Source: Simmondsia chinensis (lineage: Eukaryota; Streptophyta; Magnoliopsida; Caryophyllales; Simmondsiaceae). Taken from it: 64,000 nucleotides of DNA. Location: NCBI GenBank assembly GCA_018398585.1, contig JAGTTD010000020.1, positions 20,370,350-20,434,349 of the forward strand, in the 5' to 3' direction. Below are positions 1 through 10,796 of this stretch, in pieces (the stretch's first letter is position 1; each line of letters opens with the position of its first letter). Both the position numbers and the translations under genes were made by a program. Under the pieces are notes generated by a model. It was not told where the DNA came from and did not search any database. It was given only the letters and a program-made list of their open reading frames with translations.

Positions 1-122
1 GGTTATGTAACCCAAGATCAATTCAATCGACTTCAATGGCAGATTAACCTGCTTTTTGCACAATACCCAGTAATGACACAAAACAAGTCCCAGATCCCAA
101 TCGGTTTACAGCTACCCGAAGG

Positions 123-1058
123 ATGTTCCAACACATCCTAGCTCACGGCCCAAATGGGGTCACCGAGTCCATAGCTAGCACTTCTCAAAATCGTGCAAAG
201 AAGAACAACAAAAAGGCACCAGGATCAATTACAATGCCCCTTGTGCCGGGGACCCATTCACCGTTCACACCCCGGATCCTTTTGGCGCCAGTGGGAAAGG
301 TGAAGATTCCAAACATTGATCTATTTGATGGAACTCAAGATTCAGAAGATCATCTAGCTGGATTTATGGCGCGAATGTATATACAGGATATGGGAGAAGA
401 TGTATGGTGTAAGTGTTTCCGGGCTACTTTGAAGGGAGTTACACAAAATTGGTTTGCATCTCTCCCGAGCTCATCTATTGATCGTTTCTCTGAGCTTTAG
501 GAACGATTTGTGCGCCACTTTGTCAGCAATAAAAGGAGAAGAAAGATAGCCGCACACCTCCTTAAGCTCCAACAGAATGAATTCGAACCCCTAAGGGGCT
601 ATGTGCGACGTTTTACGCGTGCTATGATTGATGTTGCAAGCTTATCTAATGAAATAGCCATTACTGCCTTCATCAATGGGCTACAGAACTCTAACTTCAA
701 ATTTGCACTTGCCAAAGGGCCGCTTTCAACAATTAATGAGCTTTGGCACAAAGCCAATAAGTACATCTCTGCTAAAGATGTAATGCAAGTAACACCGAAG
801 TCTGAAGGGATTCAGACAGGAGCATCCTCCAGAAAAAAGGAGGATTTTAGACTGCCGCAAAGAAACATTCGCCCCATAAGAAACCCTGGGCCCGTCTTGA
901 AACCTCCAATTCAACGGAAGACCCTACAGCCACTCTTAGAGGTAAAGACAACTAAACCATTCAAAGACCCCTTAACACTCCCCTTCGGAATGACAAGGCG
1001 AACTGGTGCGCTTACCACCAAATTTCTACCCATAATACAACAAAATGCCACACTTTAG
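123..1058 (+). pseudogene. Tat element gag, interrupted by an in-frame stop
   Basis: This is the capsid-like Retrotrans_gag region of the Tat element. Downstream of a proline-rich start (with PFTPRILLAP) comes KIPNIDLFDGTQDSEDHL, then QNWFASLPSSSIDRF, RFVRHFVSNKRRRK and LRGYVRRFTRAM, the usual blocks of plant gypsy Gag. A TAG at 498-500 splits it, and the reading continues in the same frame from 510. A second stop at 1056-1058 is followed by a shift into the frame that carries the protease. No clear CCHC zinc knuckle is seen. Gag would package element RNA in cytoplasmic particles; this copy cannot make an intact protein. Confidence 0.85.
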
Positions 1059-1066
1059 AATACCAT

Positions 1067-1615
1067 ATGAAGGAGGCTAAGCGCATGGGGCAATGGGTGG
1101 AATACGTAGACCTGAAGAGAATAAAAATAGGAAAGAGCCGAAGCAATGATTGCGGTACAAAAAACCCTAACAATTCACCAAAAGTTGTTGCCACTATTAC
1201 GGGAAAACATTCACCCTCCCAACACAAACAAAAAACAAACAGGGAGAGAGAAAGACTGGATCCCTTGTATAAAAATTCAAGATGCATAAGTTTTACTGAA
1301 GAAGATGCTCAGGGGGTGGATGTGCTTCAAGAAGATCCTCTTGTCATTACTGCAGACATTCATGGGAGCACCATACGCCGAATATTGATTGACCAAGGGA
1401 GCTCTGTAAATGTACTTTTCTTAGACTATTATGCTAAAATGAGAATATCAAGCACTGCACTCATCCCCGCACCATGCCCTATTGTTGGGTTCACGGGAAA
1501 TCCCATAATATCACAAGGCAGGGTAACCTTAACTACGAATTTTTATGGCTGTGGGGAACAACGTACAATAAAGATTGAATTTCTGGTGATAGACGCTCCT
1601 CTGCATACAACTTGA
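1067..1615 (+). pseudogene. Tat element aspartic protease region
   Basis: This is a retroviral-type aspartic protease that would cut the polyprotein. The block VITADIHGSTIRRILIDQGSSVNVLF matches the plant gypsy protease core, with the active-site triad read as D-Q-G rather than the usual D-T/S-G (about 1390-1400). The second half, with PIVGFTGNPIISQG, is typical of Tat proteases. The chain continues one frame over at 1612 (ILGRPSLNHLKDVVSTYHL), which is the conserved end of the domain, so a frameshift sits near 1610. A 36-bp stretch is locally duplicated at about 1675-1750 (VKFEFDTCNIMTV, then VKFEFDTGNIMTV). Confidence 0.8.
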
Positions 1616-2039
1616 TTCTAGGAAGACCCTCCTTGAACCATTTAAAAGATGTGGTCTCCACCTATCATCTGGTTGTGAAATTTGAATTTGATACATGCAA
1701 CATCATGACAGTTGTGAAATTTGAATTTGATACCGGCAACATCATGACAGTACATGGTAGTCAGAGCTCAATCTCTGAATACTACCATACCTTTCATAAC
1801 TTCGTGCTAATGGCCGCTGAATCTGCCAAGCTTAGACCGTCTCCAAATTTATATTCAACCCCTCCACCTCTTGAAAAATACGAATTGGAGCCAGAACAAT
1901 ATTCCCATTTGGGTACATCACTGCGTCAACGTCTAAGAGAAGATATTGGAGAACTTCTAAGACAGTATCGAGATGTTTTTTGTGTTCGCCACAAAAGAAA
2001 TGTCGGGAATACCGCTAGAGGTAATTACCTCTCAACTTA

Positions 2040-2740
2040 ACACACAGACTGACCAGAAGCCTATTAAGCAGCAACGACGTAGCTTTTGTACAGAATGCAA
2101 TGAAGCCATAAAGGCTGAAGTAAGAAAATTAAGGTGAGCCGGGTTCACCAGGGAAGTGCTATACCCGGAATGGCTTGCAAACGTGGTATTAGTGAAAAAG
2201 CCAAATGGGAATTGGAGGATGTGTGTGGATTTTACGGACCTCAATGAAGCATGTCCAAAAGATTTGTACCCCTTACCTAAGATAGACAGGTTGGTAGATT
2301 TAACGGCAAGATGTGAACTGTTCAGTTTCATTGACACCTTCTCAGTGTATCCTCAAATTCACATGCACCTACATGATGAAGAAAAAAATGTCCTTTATAA
2401 CAGCCGAAGACACATGCTGCTATAAAGTTATGCCATTCGGACTCAAAAAAGTCGAGGCCACGTATCAACAGCTGGCCAATAAAATCTTTGCCCCTCAAAT
2501 TGGCCGCAACATGGAGGTATATGTAGATGATATGATAGTCAAGTCCAGTCAGAAATTGGGACATGTTACCAATTTAAAAGAAGCTTTGGAAGCACTCAGG
2601 AGGTATCATATAAAGTTAAACCCAGAAAAATATTCGTTCGCCGCACCAGAAGGAAAATTCGTAAGATTTATCGTGAGTGCTCGAGGAATTAAGTCCAACC
2701 CTAGAAAGGTGCGTGCCATACTTGAAATGGGGTCCCCTAG
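2040..2740 (+). pseudogene. Tat element reverse transcriptase
   Basis: Reverse transcriptase domain of the Tat element, split over at least two frames. The first segment (to about 2425) carries YPEWLANVVLVKKPNGNWR and MCVDFTDLNEACPKD, the fingers and palm start. The second (about 2430-2700) carries VMPFGLKKVEATYQQ and the catalytic box VYVDDMIVKS near 2517-2546. LNPEKYSFAAPEGKF follows as the thumb-proximal block. The switch between frames at about 2400 and the preceding stop near 2140 inactivate it. It would copy the element RNA into cDNA in cytoplasmic particles. Confidence 0.9.
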
Positions 2741-3300
2741 TTCAACTGAGGATGTCCAGAAATTGGATGGTTGCCTTGCTTCTATTAATCGGTTTATCAG
2801 TCGTTTTGCCGAAAAGGCTTTGCCCTTTTCAAGGCACTGCAAAAAAAGCAACCTTTCTGTTGGAACAAAGAATGTGAACATGCTTTCGGTCAATCAAAGC
2901 AACATTTGGCACAGCTTCCCCTCATCACTTCACCTGAGCCAAACGAGGAATTGAGTGTTTACTTGGCTACCTCCGAAAACAAGTGTGGTTCTGGTGGCTA
3001 GTCGTGAAAGGCAACAGCTCCTAGTATACTTTGTAAGTCAGACCCTTAAAGATCTTGAAAGGAGGTATCCCGTCATTGAAAAATCCGCGTTATCCTTAGT
3101 AGCAGCCGCACGCAAGCTGAGACCTTATTTTCAGGCCCACGTTATAATCGTGCTTACCAACCTCCCTTTCAAGAAGCTACTCGCAAGGCTAGACTGCTCA
3201 GGAAGAATTCTAGGATCGATAGTGGAGCTCTCAGAGTACGATATACGTTATGCGCCTCGGAAAGCTATTAAGGTGCAAGCCCTAGCTGATTTCTAGTAGA
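2741..3300 (+). pseudogene. Tat element first RNase H
   Basis: RNase H region directly after reverse transcriptase. The connection segment carrying LDGCLASINRFISRFAEKAL lies at about 2760-2820. The RNase H body at 2955-3296 shows LLVYFVSQTLKDLERRYPVI, EKSALSLVAAARKLRPYFQ and ELSEYDIRYAPRKAIKVQA, all typical of the gypsy retroelement RNase H. A frameshift lies near 2830-2950, and the domain ends in a TAG at 3297. It would degrade the RNA strand of the RNA/DNA hybrid. Confidence 0.85.
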
Positions 3301-3339
3301 ATGCGATTTTAACTCCGAAATACCGGAATTGTCAACATC

Positions 3340-3575
3340 TGACAATGAAAAACCTGTGTGGAAGGTGTTGTAGACTGTTCCGTAAATCAAGGGGGATGCG
3401 GTGCAGGAATAGTTCTAGTGAATCCGGAAGGAGAATGTGCAGAGTATGCTATAAAATTGAATTTTGAAGCAACTAATAACAAAACTAAGTATGAGGCATG
3501 GCTTTTAGGGGTTCATTTTGCTAAGCCCACAGGAGCAAGGCGTGTTAAAGTCTTAATGACTGAGAATTAATAGTC
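3340..3575 (+). pseudogene. Second RNase H-like domain of the Tat element
   Basis: A second RNase H-like fold follows the first. GGCGAGIVLVNPEGECAEYA corresponds to the first strand and LNFEATNNKTKYEAWLLGV to the E-A-x-Y-EA helix, as in the additional archaeal-type RNase H (RVT_3-like) known from Tat elements. Only the N-terminal half is open, and a stop follows at about 3568. Fragments of the rest are read in other frames at 3590-3790 (SHLAQYLELV, then FNIQRISRENNKRADELS). The dual RNase H arrangement is the best single marker of lineage here. Confidence 0.75.
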
Positions 3576-3794
3576 AACCAAATAACTGGGAAGTATGGAG
3601 TAAAGGAATCTCATTTAGCACAATACCTTGAACTAGTTTGAAAGAAGATTTCAAAGTTAGAAAGCTTTAACATACAAAGGATCTCCCGAGAAAACAACAA
3701 GCGTGCTGACGAACTAAGCCGGTTTTCCTGCATCAAGAATGCAGTAGAAGAGAAAAAGGGGCATATCGAGGTACAAGAGGCCAATGTTAAGTAT

Positions 3795-5085
3795 TTGAAC
3801 AAGCCTGCACCTGCAGATGTAATGCAAATGCAACACAAGGGCAATGGGATAAGTCCAATATTGGATTTTCTTCTTCATAATAAGGTGCCTATGGATAAGA
3901 ACGAAGCACGAAAATCGCTCAGGCAGGTCGCAAGTCTTTTAGTAATTGACCAGCAGCTCTACAAGAGGTCATTCCCACATCCTTTGCTAAAATGCTTGAC
4001 CGCAGAGGAAGGAAATTACGTTCTAAGGGAGATCCACGAAGGAATTTTTGGTGTACATATCAGAAGACGGACGTTGATGGGAATGGTGCTAAGAATAGGA
4101 TATTTCTGGCCTACCATAAAGAAAGATGCAAACGCACTAGTTCATAAGTATGACAAATGCCAAAGGTTTGCACCGCTCATCCATGCTCCAGCGGTACCGC
4201 TACATCTGATCATCGACCCCATACCTTTTGATCAATGGAGGATGGACATTATAGGACCATTTCCATTAGTCAATGGACAAAGAAAATTCTTAATAGTGGC
4301 GATCAATTACTTCAATAAGTGGGTAGAAGCGGAGGCGGTAGCTAGAATCATGGATAGCATTACTCGTTAGTTCTTGTGGAAAAACATCATCACGCGCTTC
4401 GGGATTCCTCGAGCCATTATAACCAATAATGGAACACAATTTAGCTTACCACGGTTCTGCAATTACTGCCTACATATGAGGATTGCTCTTCAATTTACAT
4501 CCGTAGCATATCCTCAGAGTAATGGACAGGCAGAGGCAGAAAACAAACAAATACTGGGTGGATTGTAGTGAAGATTGGATGAGGATAAGGGTAAATAGGT
4601 AGAGGAATTAGCTAGCGTTCTATGGGCTCATTGCACCATCTACCGGATAGCCATAGGAGAAACCCCATTTATGTTGGCCTATGGTGCTGAAGCGGTAATC
4701 CCAGTGGAAGTAGGAGACCCCAGTTACCGAGTGCAAAATTACCGTGAATCCGAGAAAGAAGAGTTGTGAAGACATTCCCTTGATTTAGTGGATGAAGTCA
4801 GGGAAAACACTTTGCTCCGCACAACGGCTCAGAAACAACACATATCCCAGTACTACAACAAGCATGTAAACCCGAGAGGTGTGAAGGAAGGAGACTTAGT
4901 CCTTCGCCGGGAAAACACCACTCATCAAGGAATAGGGGTAGGTAAGGTATCAGACAATTAGGAAGGGCCTTACTGTGTGACTGGAAAACTTGGGAATGGG
5001 AGTTATAAGCTGGAACGCATGACGGTACCGAGATACCTCGAGCATGGAACATAAAAAATCTCAAAAAATACTACGTGTAATAGAA
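3795..5085 (+). pseudogene. Tat element integrase
   Basis: Integrase that would insert the cDNA. The HHCC-like zinc region is altered: the usual second histidine context reads GIFGVHIRRRTLMG, and the cysteines are in YDKCQRF. The core starts with PFDQWRMDIIGPFPLVNGQR, giving the first catalytic D. The second segment at 4374-4568 has FGIPRAIITNNGTQF, where the second catalytic D position is replaced by N, and PQSNGQAEAENKQIL, which holds the E. Stops at about 4368 and 4566 break it. The C-terminal part runs to about 5080 with YNKHVNPRGVKEGDLVLR and LGNGSYKLERM. Confidence 0.88.
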
Positions 5086-5753
5086 ATACTTTAAGAGTTG
5101 AATAGATCCTTATAACTCTTGCAAGATACCCAAGTATGTTCAACCTTATGTAAAATAGATTCGGTTGTATTAGTTTTAGTTTACGTACAAGGCAATTGCC
5201 TATGCAATAGGTTGCATTTTATGTTAACCATTTTATGTTAACATATGTTCTATTAGGAGTCCAAGTGACATCAAAATACACATGGCACGGTATGAGGGAA
5301 AGCAGTATAGCTCTTCAAACTAAGATTTATAAACTAGGATAAGCTAAAGAATGCTACAAAAGTATGTACCCATTAAGTATACCGCATACATCGTTATTAC
5401 ACAAAAAAACACAAAAACCAAAAAGACCCCAAAAGCTTAAGGCTTTACATTCAATAACAAGAACACTGGAAAAAAAGAACAAAGGGTCCATACGTCTTTT
5501 GACCCTAATAAAACAGAAAAAGATGGGGTAACAGAAGCCAAAAGTCGCAAAGTGATTAAGGTTGATTGCCTCCAGTCGCTCCCCTCGAACGTGCAATATC
5601 CTGATGGAATTGATCTGCCACTTGTAGAAGAAACGCGTGACTAAGACCAAGTTTGCTATGGACCAAACGGCGAGCAAAACCAGAGAGACCCAAAGTAAAA
5701 CCTTGCTAATAAAAGGAGCTCACCAGGCCATGAAACTCACGGCTAGCTTTAAA

Positions 5754-7756
5754 TCATGAAACAGCTTCTGTAAAAGCCTCCGTGGCTCTGGATGCTTCTA
5801 CCTGGAAATATTGAGCTTCACCTTGGGGTCTCTCCAGTTGAGTACGACTGACTAGTAGTTCCTCCTTCGACTTTTGATTCTCCTTGTGGACTTCATCTTT
5901 CTCTTTCATAAAATTTTGAGCCTTTATTACTGCCTTTTCCTTCTCCTCCTTCAATAGTTCCATTTGCCTTGCCATTATTTCTTTCTCCTTGTGTAGCTTT
6001 TCGGCCTCTCTAGCTACCATTTCCTTCTCTATCCTTATACCTTGCATAGCTTCAGTTATTCTTTTATTCTCCTCCTTTAATAGTGAGAGTTCCTTAGCCA
6101 CCAATCCCTCTCATGAGACCAACCCAAAGCCATGGCGGTGGACCAAGAGCTAATATGCAATCATAACACGAGTATATAAGCTTCGAACAATGGTAAAATA
6201 ATGGGACAGACAAAAATACTACCTTTACAGCATAAGTAGCCACAGTGTCCCCAGTACTAAGCGGTGGACCCTCTGTGGGAAGCACTACCAAGCTAGCTCA
6301 TTGGACAAAGTTTGCACCTTCATGGGGAGAAAGAGAAGAAGAGCTTTCAAAATAAGAAAATTTGGGGGAAGAGTCCCCACCAAGTGTGAAGGACCTACTT
6401 CGCCGGGGGGGGGGGGAGGAGTAAACTCAGAAAGAGGAGCACGAAGAGGATCGTGGGGGATCATGAGTAGTAGATTAATCAATGCGAAAGGTAGGGGGAA
6501 ACATGTCAGGTTCATTGTTGGTTCCTAAATCCATATTCCCCTCTTCTTCAAGAAAGGGCCCCTATGCTGGTGCTATGAAAGGAACATCGGGAAAAACTTT
6601 GGCTCCTGAAGGCATCTGCGCTGGCGGTAGCATCTCTGCCAGCAATGAAACCGTCTCTAGGGAAAGAATTGGAACTGGCCCCTTGTATAGGTACCTCAGA
6701 TTGAAAAGGAGTCTCTACTGTTGCTGTTTCTCCAGCCTGCGATAGCGCCTCCTCTGGTACAAGCAGCTCACTCGACAGTACCGCATGAGTAGAAGATGAT
6801 TCCTCCCATCTCCTCTCTCCCGAATGAGTTGAGACCTCTGGTACCACCTTGAAAATATCCCCGACTGAGGGCTCACCAGGTACCTTCTCCCCTGGACAAG
6901 GTTCAGATTAAGGAACACTCTCATTCGGCTGAGGTACAACCGCAGCCGTTCCCTGTAAATTAAAACCTGGGGATAACGTCTCCGCAGTAGGAGATGCTTG
7001 GACTATAGGGACTCCCAGTACATCCTCCTACAACGAGGATCTCCTTGAGATGGAGACATAGCTGGTGGCTTGAGCCTTACCTTTTGCCCTTTTTGGCCTC
7101 TTTGACTGTGAAGCCTCTGAAGGAGGCTCTTTCCTACCGTTTGCGGCAGCCTTCCTTCTTTTTTCAAGAGCCCTTTTGCCTTCAACTGTGCTTCTCCTCC
7201 CTCTTTTTTCTGCCTTCTTCTGCCTCACGATGGTAAGCTTCCGTGAGCTCGACAATATCAACTTTAGCCTCGTGTCCTAGCAAGAAATAAAAAAAAAAGC
7301 CCAGAACAGAAAATCACTCACCCCTAACGGCTTGGTACATAAACTTGCCTTAATTAGCACTCTTTCTTGTGCCAATATCTCCTTGGTGGTCAGAAACCGC
7401 GAGTCCAAATCCCTTTCAAAATATTGAACTACTTTTCTATCAAGAGGAGATAGTTCCTCTTCTGAAGGGATGCTACCTTTATTCAACTCGGTCCAGCAGG
7501 TAGGAATGTGGAGGGGATGTGAGGGTCTCACCCAAACGAATTTATTCTGCCAAAATTTTAACTTGGAGGGGTTACTCTCCACAAATTTAACCCCTACTTT
7601 ACCCTCAAATATAACTACGCCCCTTAACTTCCTAACCCTAAATAAATAATCAAAACTATGAGTAGAGGGTTTAAGCTTAAAAAAGGGGAAAAATGGGTTT
7701 TGCTTGAAGGGCAAGAAATAGTCGGGTAAATAAAGCGGCTGCATGTGGCACTGCAT
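5754..7756 (-). pseudogene. Antisense ORF of the Tat element, coiled-coil protein, broken
   Basis: On the opposite strand, between integrase and the tandem repeats, lies the remnant of one long reading frame. Its N-terminal part (7277-7756) has a globular look with LRGVVIFEGKVGVKF, KFWQNKFVWVRPSHPLHI and EEELSPLDRKVVQYFERDL. The middle (6500-7260) is rich in Lys/Arg and Ser and changes frame repeatedly. The C-terminal part (5754-6104) is a strong heptad coiled coil of about 115 residues rich in Glu and Lys (KELSLLKEENKRITEAM). Tat/Ogre-type elements are known to carry an antisense ORF in this place; the function is unknown. It is not intact here. Confidence 0.65.
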
Positions 7757-7971
7757 TAAAAAACCTCGAGTGCCGTGATTTAGAATTTATCCAAAAGACG
7801 AGGGCTAGAAATTTTTACACTGACACGTTAGCGGTTCATTTTAACCCAACCTCATTAATGGCTGGGGGCTTGATGTTGTTCGTATGTCTTAACCTAGTCC
7901 CACTTGCAACTAAAGATTGGCGGTTGCGATTTGCTCCAAGTAGAATCGGGGGCAGGAAGCTATTCGAAGGT

Positions 7972-8488
7972 GGTAAACTCCCACTAACATTGGGAGTCCG
8001 TAGTTGTGTGTGCCCCATCTAACACTGGGGGTTAGCGGTAAACTCCCACTAACAACGGGAGTCCGCGGTTGTATGTTGTTCATCTAACATTGGAGGCTAG
8101 CAGTAAACTCCCACTAATATCAGGAGTCCATGGTTGTATGTGCCCCATCTAACGCTGGGGCCTGGCGGTAAACTCCCACTAACATCGGGAGTCCGTGGTT
8201 GTGTGTGCCCTATCTAACACTGGGGGTTGGCGGTATATTCCCACTAACATCGGGAGTCCGCGGTTGAGTGTGCCCCATCTAAAACTGGGGGCTGGCGATA
8301 AACTCCCACTGGCAACAGGAGTCCACAGTTGTGTGTGTCCATCTAACACTGGGGGCTGGCGGTAAACTCCTACTAACATCAGGAGTCTGCGGTTGTGCGT
8401 TCCCAATCTAACATTGAGGAGCTGGTTGTAAATTCACGTTAACATTGGGAGTCCATGGTTGTATGTGCCCATCTAACTCCTGGGCTAA
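7972..8488 (+). repeat. Eight tandem ~65-bp units in the Tat 3' region
   Basis: Units begin near 7972, 8037, 8102, 8167, 8232, 8297, 8361 and 8426. Each carries GGTAAACTCCCACTAAC, a GGGAGTCCGCGGTTG-like core and a CATCTAACACTGGGGGCTGG end. Units differ from one another by several substitutions, and the last is the most diverged, so the array is not recently homogenised. Such arrays after integrase are known in Tat elements and have been proposed as seeds of satellite DNA. Confidence 0.9.
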
Positions 8489-8900
8489 CAGTTGTGATTT
8501 GCTTCGAGTAAAATTGAAAGCACAGAGTTGTTTATCCACGGTACATTCCCGCCGGCCTTGGGAACCATAAATCATTCAAACCCCTAATAGTTAATGTAAA
8601 GGCTAGTGACACCTTAGTTAGCATAAGAAATTTATACCAGCACACATACGAATGTAAAGATATAAACAACAGCAACTTATAAAATACCAGGTAAACATAC
8701 CAAACTTATATATAACCACCTAACCTATGATACAGGCCAATATTACACCAAAGAGCAAATTTACGCCCACTTCAAAACTGATAAAAGCCGCTACTAATAG
8801 GTACAAGTTTGTAAACTTATCCTAAAGATAAGGACTAAATCACCCTTCGACTTAATACACTTATACTAACCGCTAGCTAAACTACACCAACCCCCTCTCC

Positions 8901-10050
8901 TTACTCAAAAGCAACAAAGGGCACCACCAGATCATTACCGCAACGAAACAAGGATCCTGAGTAAGGGAACAACTGAACTTCAGACTCGCACCGGTGATTT
9001 CCCAAGTAAGATATACGCCCACGCAAATCTCCACGAAGAGCGCACCGAAAATTGATTATGGGTAGTAAAGACATGATACTCTTGGGACACTGCAAAGCTA
9101 GTAATGACCGGAGCCCATCTACCTCTGGACCAAGGTAGCCGGATGTGCAGGCGGGACCACCTTACCTAAGAAGAAGGATCCTCTACATCTACCAAAGTGC
9201 ACACCGTGAACATAGGACTTTGAAGAGTAATCAAACACAAGAGAGGTAAAGCCGTTGATGTACCCCACCGTTTGGAAATCTTGGCATCATGACAAAAGAT
9301 TAGATTCTCGCAAACCGCATTTGGAAAGGGCATTTGGTGAGCGAAGCCTACCTCGGTATTCCAATGAACTACATAGGGATAGTTCTGAACACCTTCCAAA
9401 TAGTAGCCCTAGTCGGACAAAAAGAACAGCTCGCCACCTGGACAAACATGGTCCAAGATAGAGATATTTCTGGGACCCATGTCAAGGCTTGCCCAAGCAT
9501 TCCATTCGTCTTCCCAAAAGTATACTTGGTAGTTGCTAGGCCATGGACCACAGAAAGGGCGAGCTAAGTCCATTGTCTGCAAGTAGAGATAAAATCCAAA
9601 ACTGGGGGCGGTATCAAAATACTCGAACACCAAGTTCAAAGGAAGATCCGAATAAATCGCCTTGGACAAACCTATCCACTAACGCACTCCTAAGGCAGGA
9701 TTGCATATGAATAGTTAGGAAAGATTGTAATCTTGGCATAACACTAAGCCGCCTGCAGCCCCAATCACGCAAATATTATCAGTCAATACCTCTAACGTCT
9801 CAGGCGGCACAATTGGAGAAAAACCCCCCGAGGAAGAAAATACTTCCAAATGGTCATGAGAGAAGTCACTCTCAAGTTGCAACAAAAATCCATCCGCGCA
9901 GCGATTAGGAGTATGAAAAGATTGTTTTTCAATAAAATCATGGTCTAAGAGTAAACCGTGAAAACTGGGAGACACACAAGAAAAACCTTAAAATTGATTT
10001 TGTTGGAAGCCAAGACTAAATTTCACGGTTAATATCATCCATTTATGAAG
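8901..10050 (-). pseudogene. F-box protein pseudogene, antisense inside the Tat element
   Basis: On the minus strand an F-box-like start (DDINREI, stop, SWLPTKSILRF) at about 10045-9985 matches the plant F-box pattern. It is followed by an associated-domain pattern: GFSPIVPPETLEVL and ICVIGAAGGLVLCQDY, then after a stop LFICNPALG and WIGLSK. Next come PLNLVFEYFDTAPSFGFYLY and, in other frames to about 9166, VHWNTEVGFAHQMPFPNAV. This layout (F-box, a GLVLC-like segment, then ICNPA and W-x-x-LP) is that of F-box proteins acting as substrate adaptors of SCF ubiquitin ligases. Several stops and frameshifts make it a pseudogene. It lies between the tandem repeats and the polypurine tract, so it appears to be carried by the retrotransposon. 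An unrelated older insertion is the alternative. Confidence 0.7.
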
Positions 10051-10146
10051 CAAGTATAAAGGGAGGTGGGTCATGGTGAGAAAATGACAAATCATCAAAA
10101 AGTATTTATAGAAAAGCACTTTAAGGCTAAAAGCATATTTAGCCCC

Positions 10147-10157
10147 AAAGCGGGGGG
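10147..10157 (+). other. Polypurine tract of the Tat element
   Basis: The purine run AAAGCGGGGGG lies six bases before the TGTTAAAG that opens the proposed 3' LTR. It would prime plus-strand DNA synthesis. Confidence 0.65.
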
Positions 10158-10162
10158 CTAAC

Positions 10163-10488
10163 TGTTAAAGATACCCCCATATAGAGGCAGTATTGTCCGG
10201 CAATCGCATAGGAGAACTCTTCCATTACATACCGCTAGGCCTTTAAGGAGACTTGACAACCGCTTACTACCTGCTTGGCTAATAAGCACACAGTACCCTC
10301 CTTCTACTCCATAAAGAGCTGATCAACTCCCCAATCACTGCCCATCTTTCTCCACTACCGTCTCCTTCCACTACATACCACCTACTCCACTCCATTCTCT
10401 ATAAAAGCAGAGAGTATAACGAAAAGGGAGACGAGAAAATTGCGCCTAGTTCTCCTTTTCCGGATCTTACCAAAAAAACTCTGAAACA
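10163..10488 (+). repeat. 3' LTR of the Tat element (single copy visible)
   Basis: It begins TGTTAAAGATACCCCC after a polypurine tract and holds a CT-rich U3 with the TATA box CTATAAAAG at 10399-10407. It is proposed to end in GAAACA at 10488. Length is about 326 bp. The 5' partner is outside the window, so both edges rest on the TG...CA rule and context. Confidence 0.6.
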
Positions 10489-10509
10489 TGATTTTAGTGA
10501 ATTGTTCAA

Positions 10510-10724
10510 AGGGTAGGGCCAGACATAACCCAAAGCAATCCAAGCATGCACTTGGGGCCCTGAAAATTTAAGAGCTCCAAATTTTAGAGGACTATATTTT
10601 TAAAGTCTTAGTTGTTAATATTAATAAGTTTTAATATTATAATTTTTTAAATTTTATTACATATAAGGGGCTCCCATTTGAAATGTCCATTTGAGGCCCC
10701 CATAAATGTCAGGACCGACCCTGA
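10510..10724. mobile_element. Possible short MITE with imperfect terminal inverted repeats
   Basis: The left end AGGGTAGGGCCAGAC and the reverse complement of the right end, AGGGTCGGTCCTGAC, match at about 12 of 16 positions. The inside is AT-rich, noncoding, and contains the GGGGCCC / AGGCCCCC style ends seen in many plant DNA elements. No clear target duplication was found. Confidence 0.35.
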
Positions 10725-10796
10725 CAAAGGGGTCAATCTTCTAAAATCATTTAACTTTTTGGACATTATTAAGGATCATATACTTCATCTGCAACG

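Larger units (their letters stand above)
1..10488 (+). mobile_element. Ty3/gypsy retrotransposon, Tat lineage, 5' end outside window
   Basis: The order on + is gag, aspartic protease, reverse transcriptase, RNase H, a second RNase H-like domain and integrase. It is followed by an antisense coding remnant, a tandem repeat block, an antisense F-box pseudogene, a polypurine tract and an LTR with a TATA box. Two RNase H domains and a long structured region after integrase are known marks of the plant Tat/Ogre group. The 5' LTR and primer binding site lie before position 1. Every coding domain carries stops or frameshifts, so this copy is dead. The right edge (CA at 10488) is inferred from LTR structure, because the partner LTR is not visible. 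Confidence 0.85.

Noticed and set aside
7972..8488. CRISPR array or coding repeats
   Set aside because: Units are contiguous with no spacers and contain stops in every frame; they are minisatellite repeats of a Tat element.
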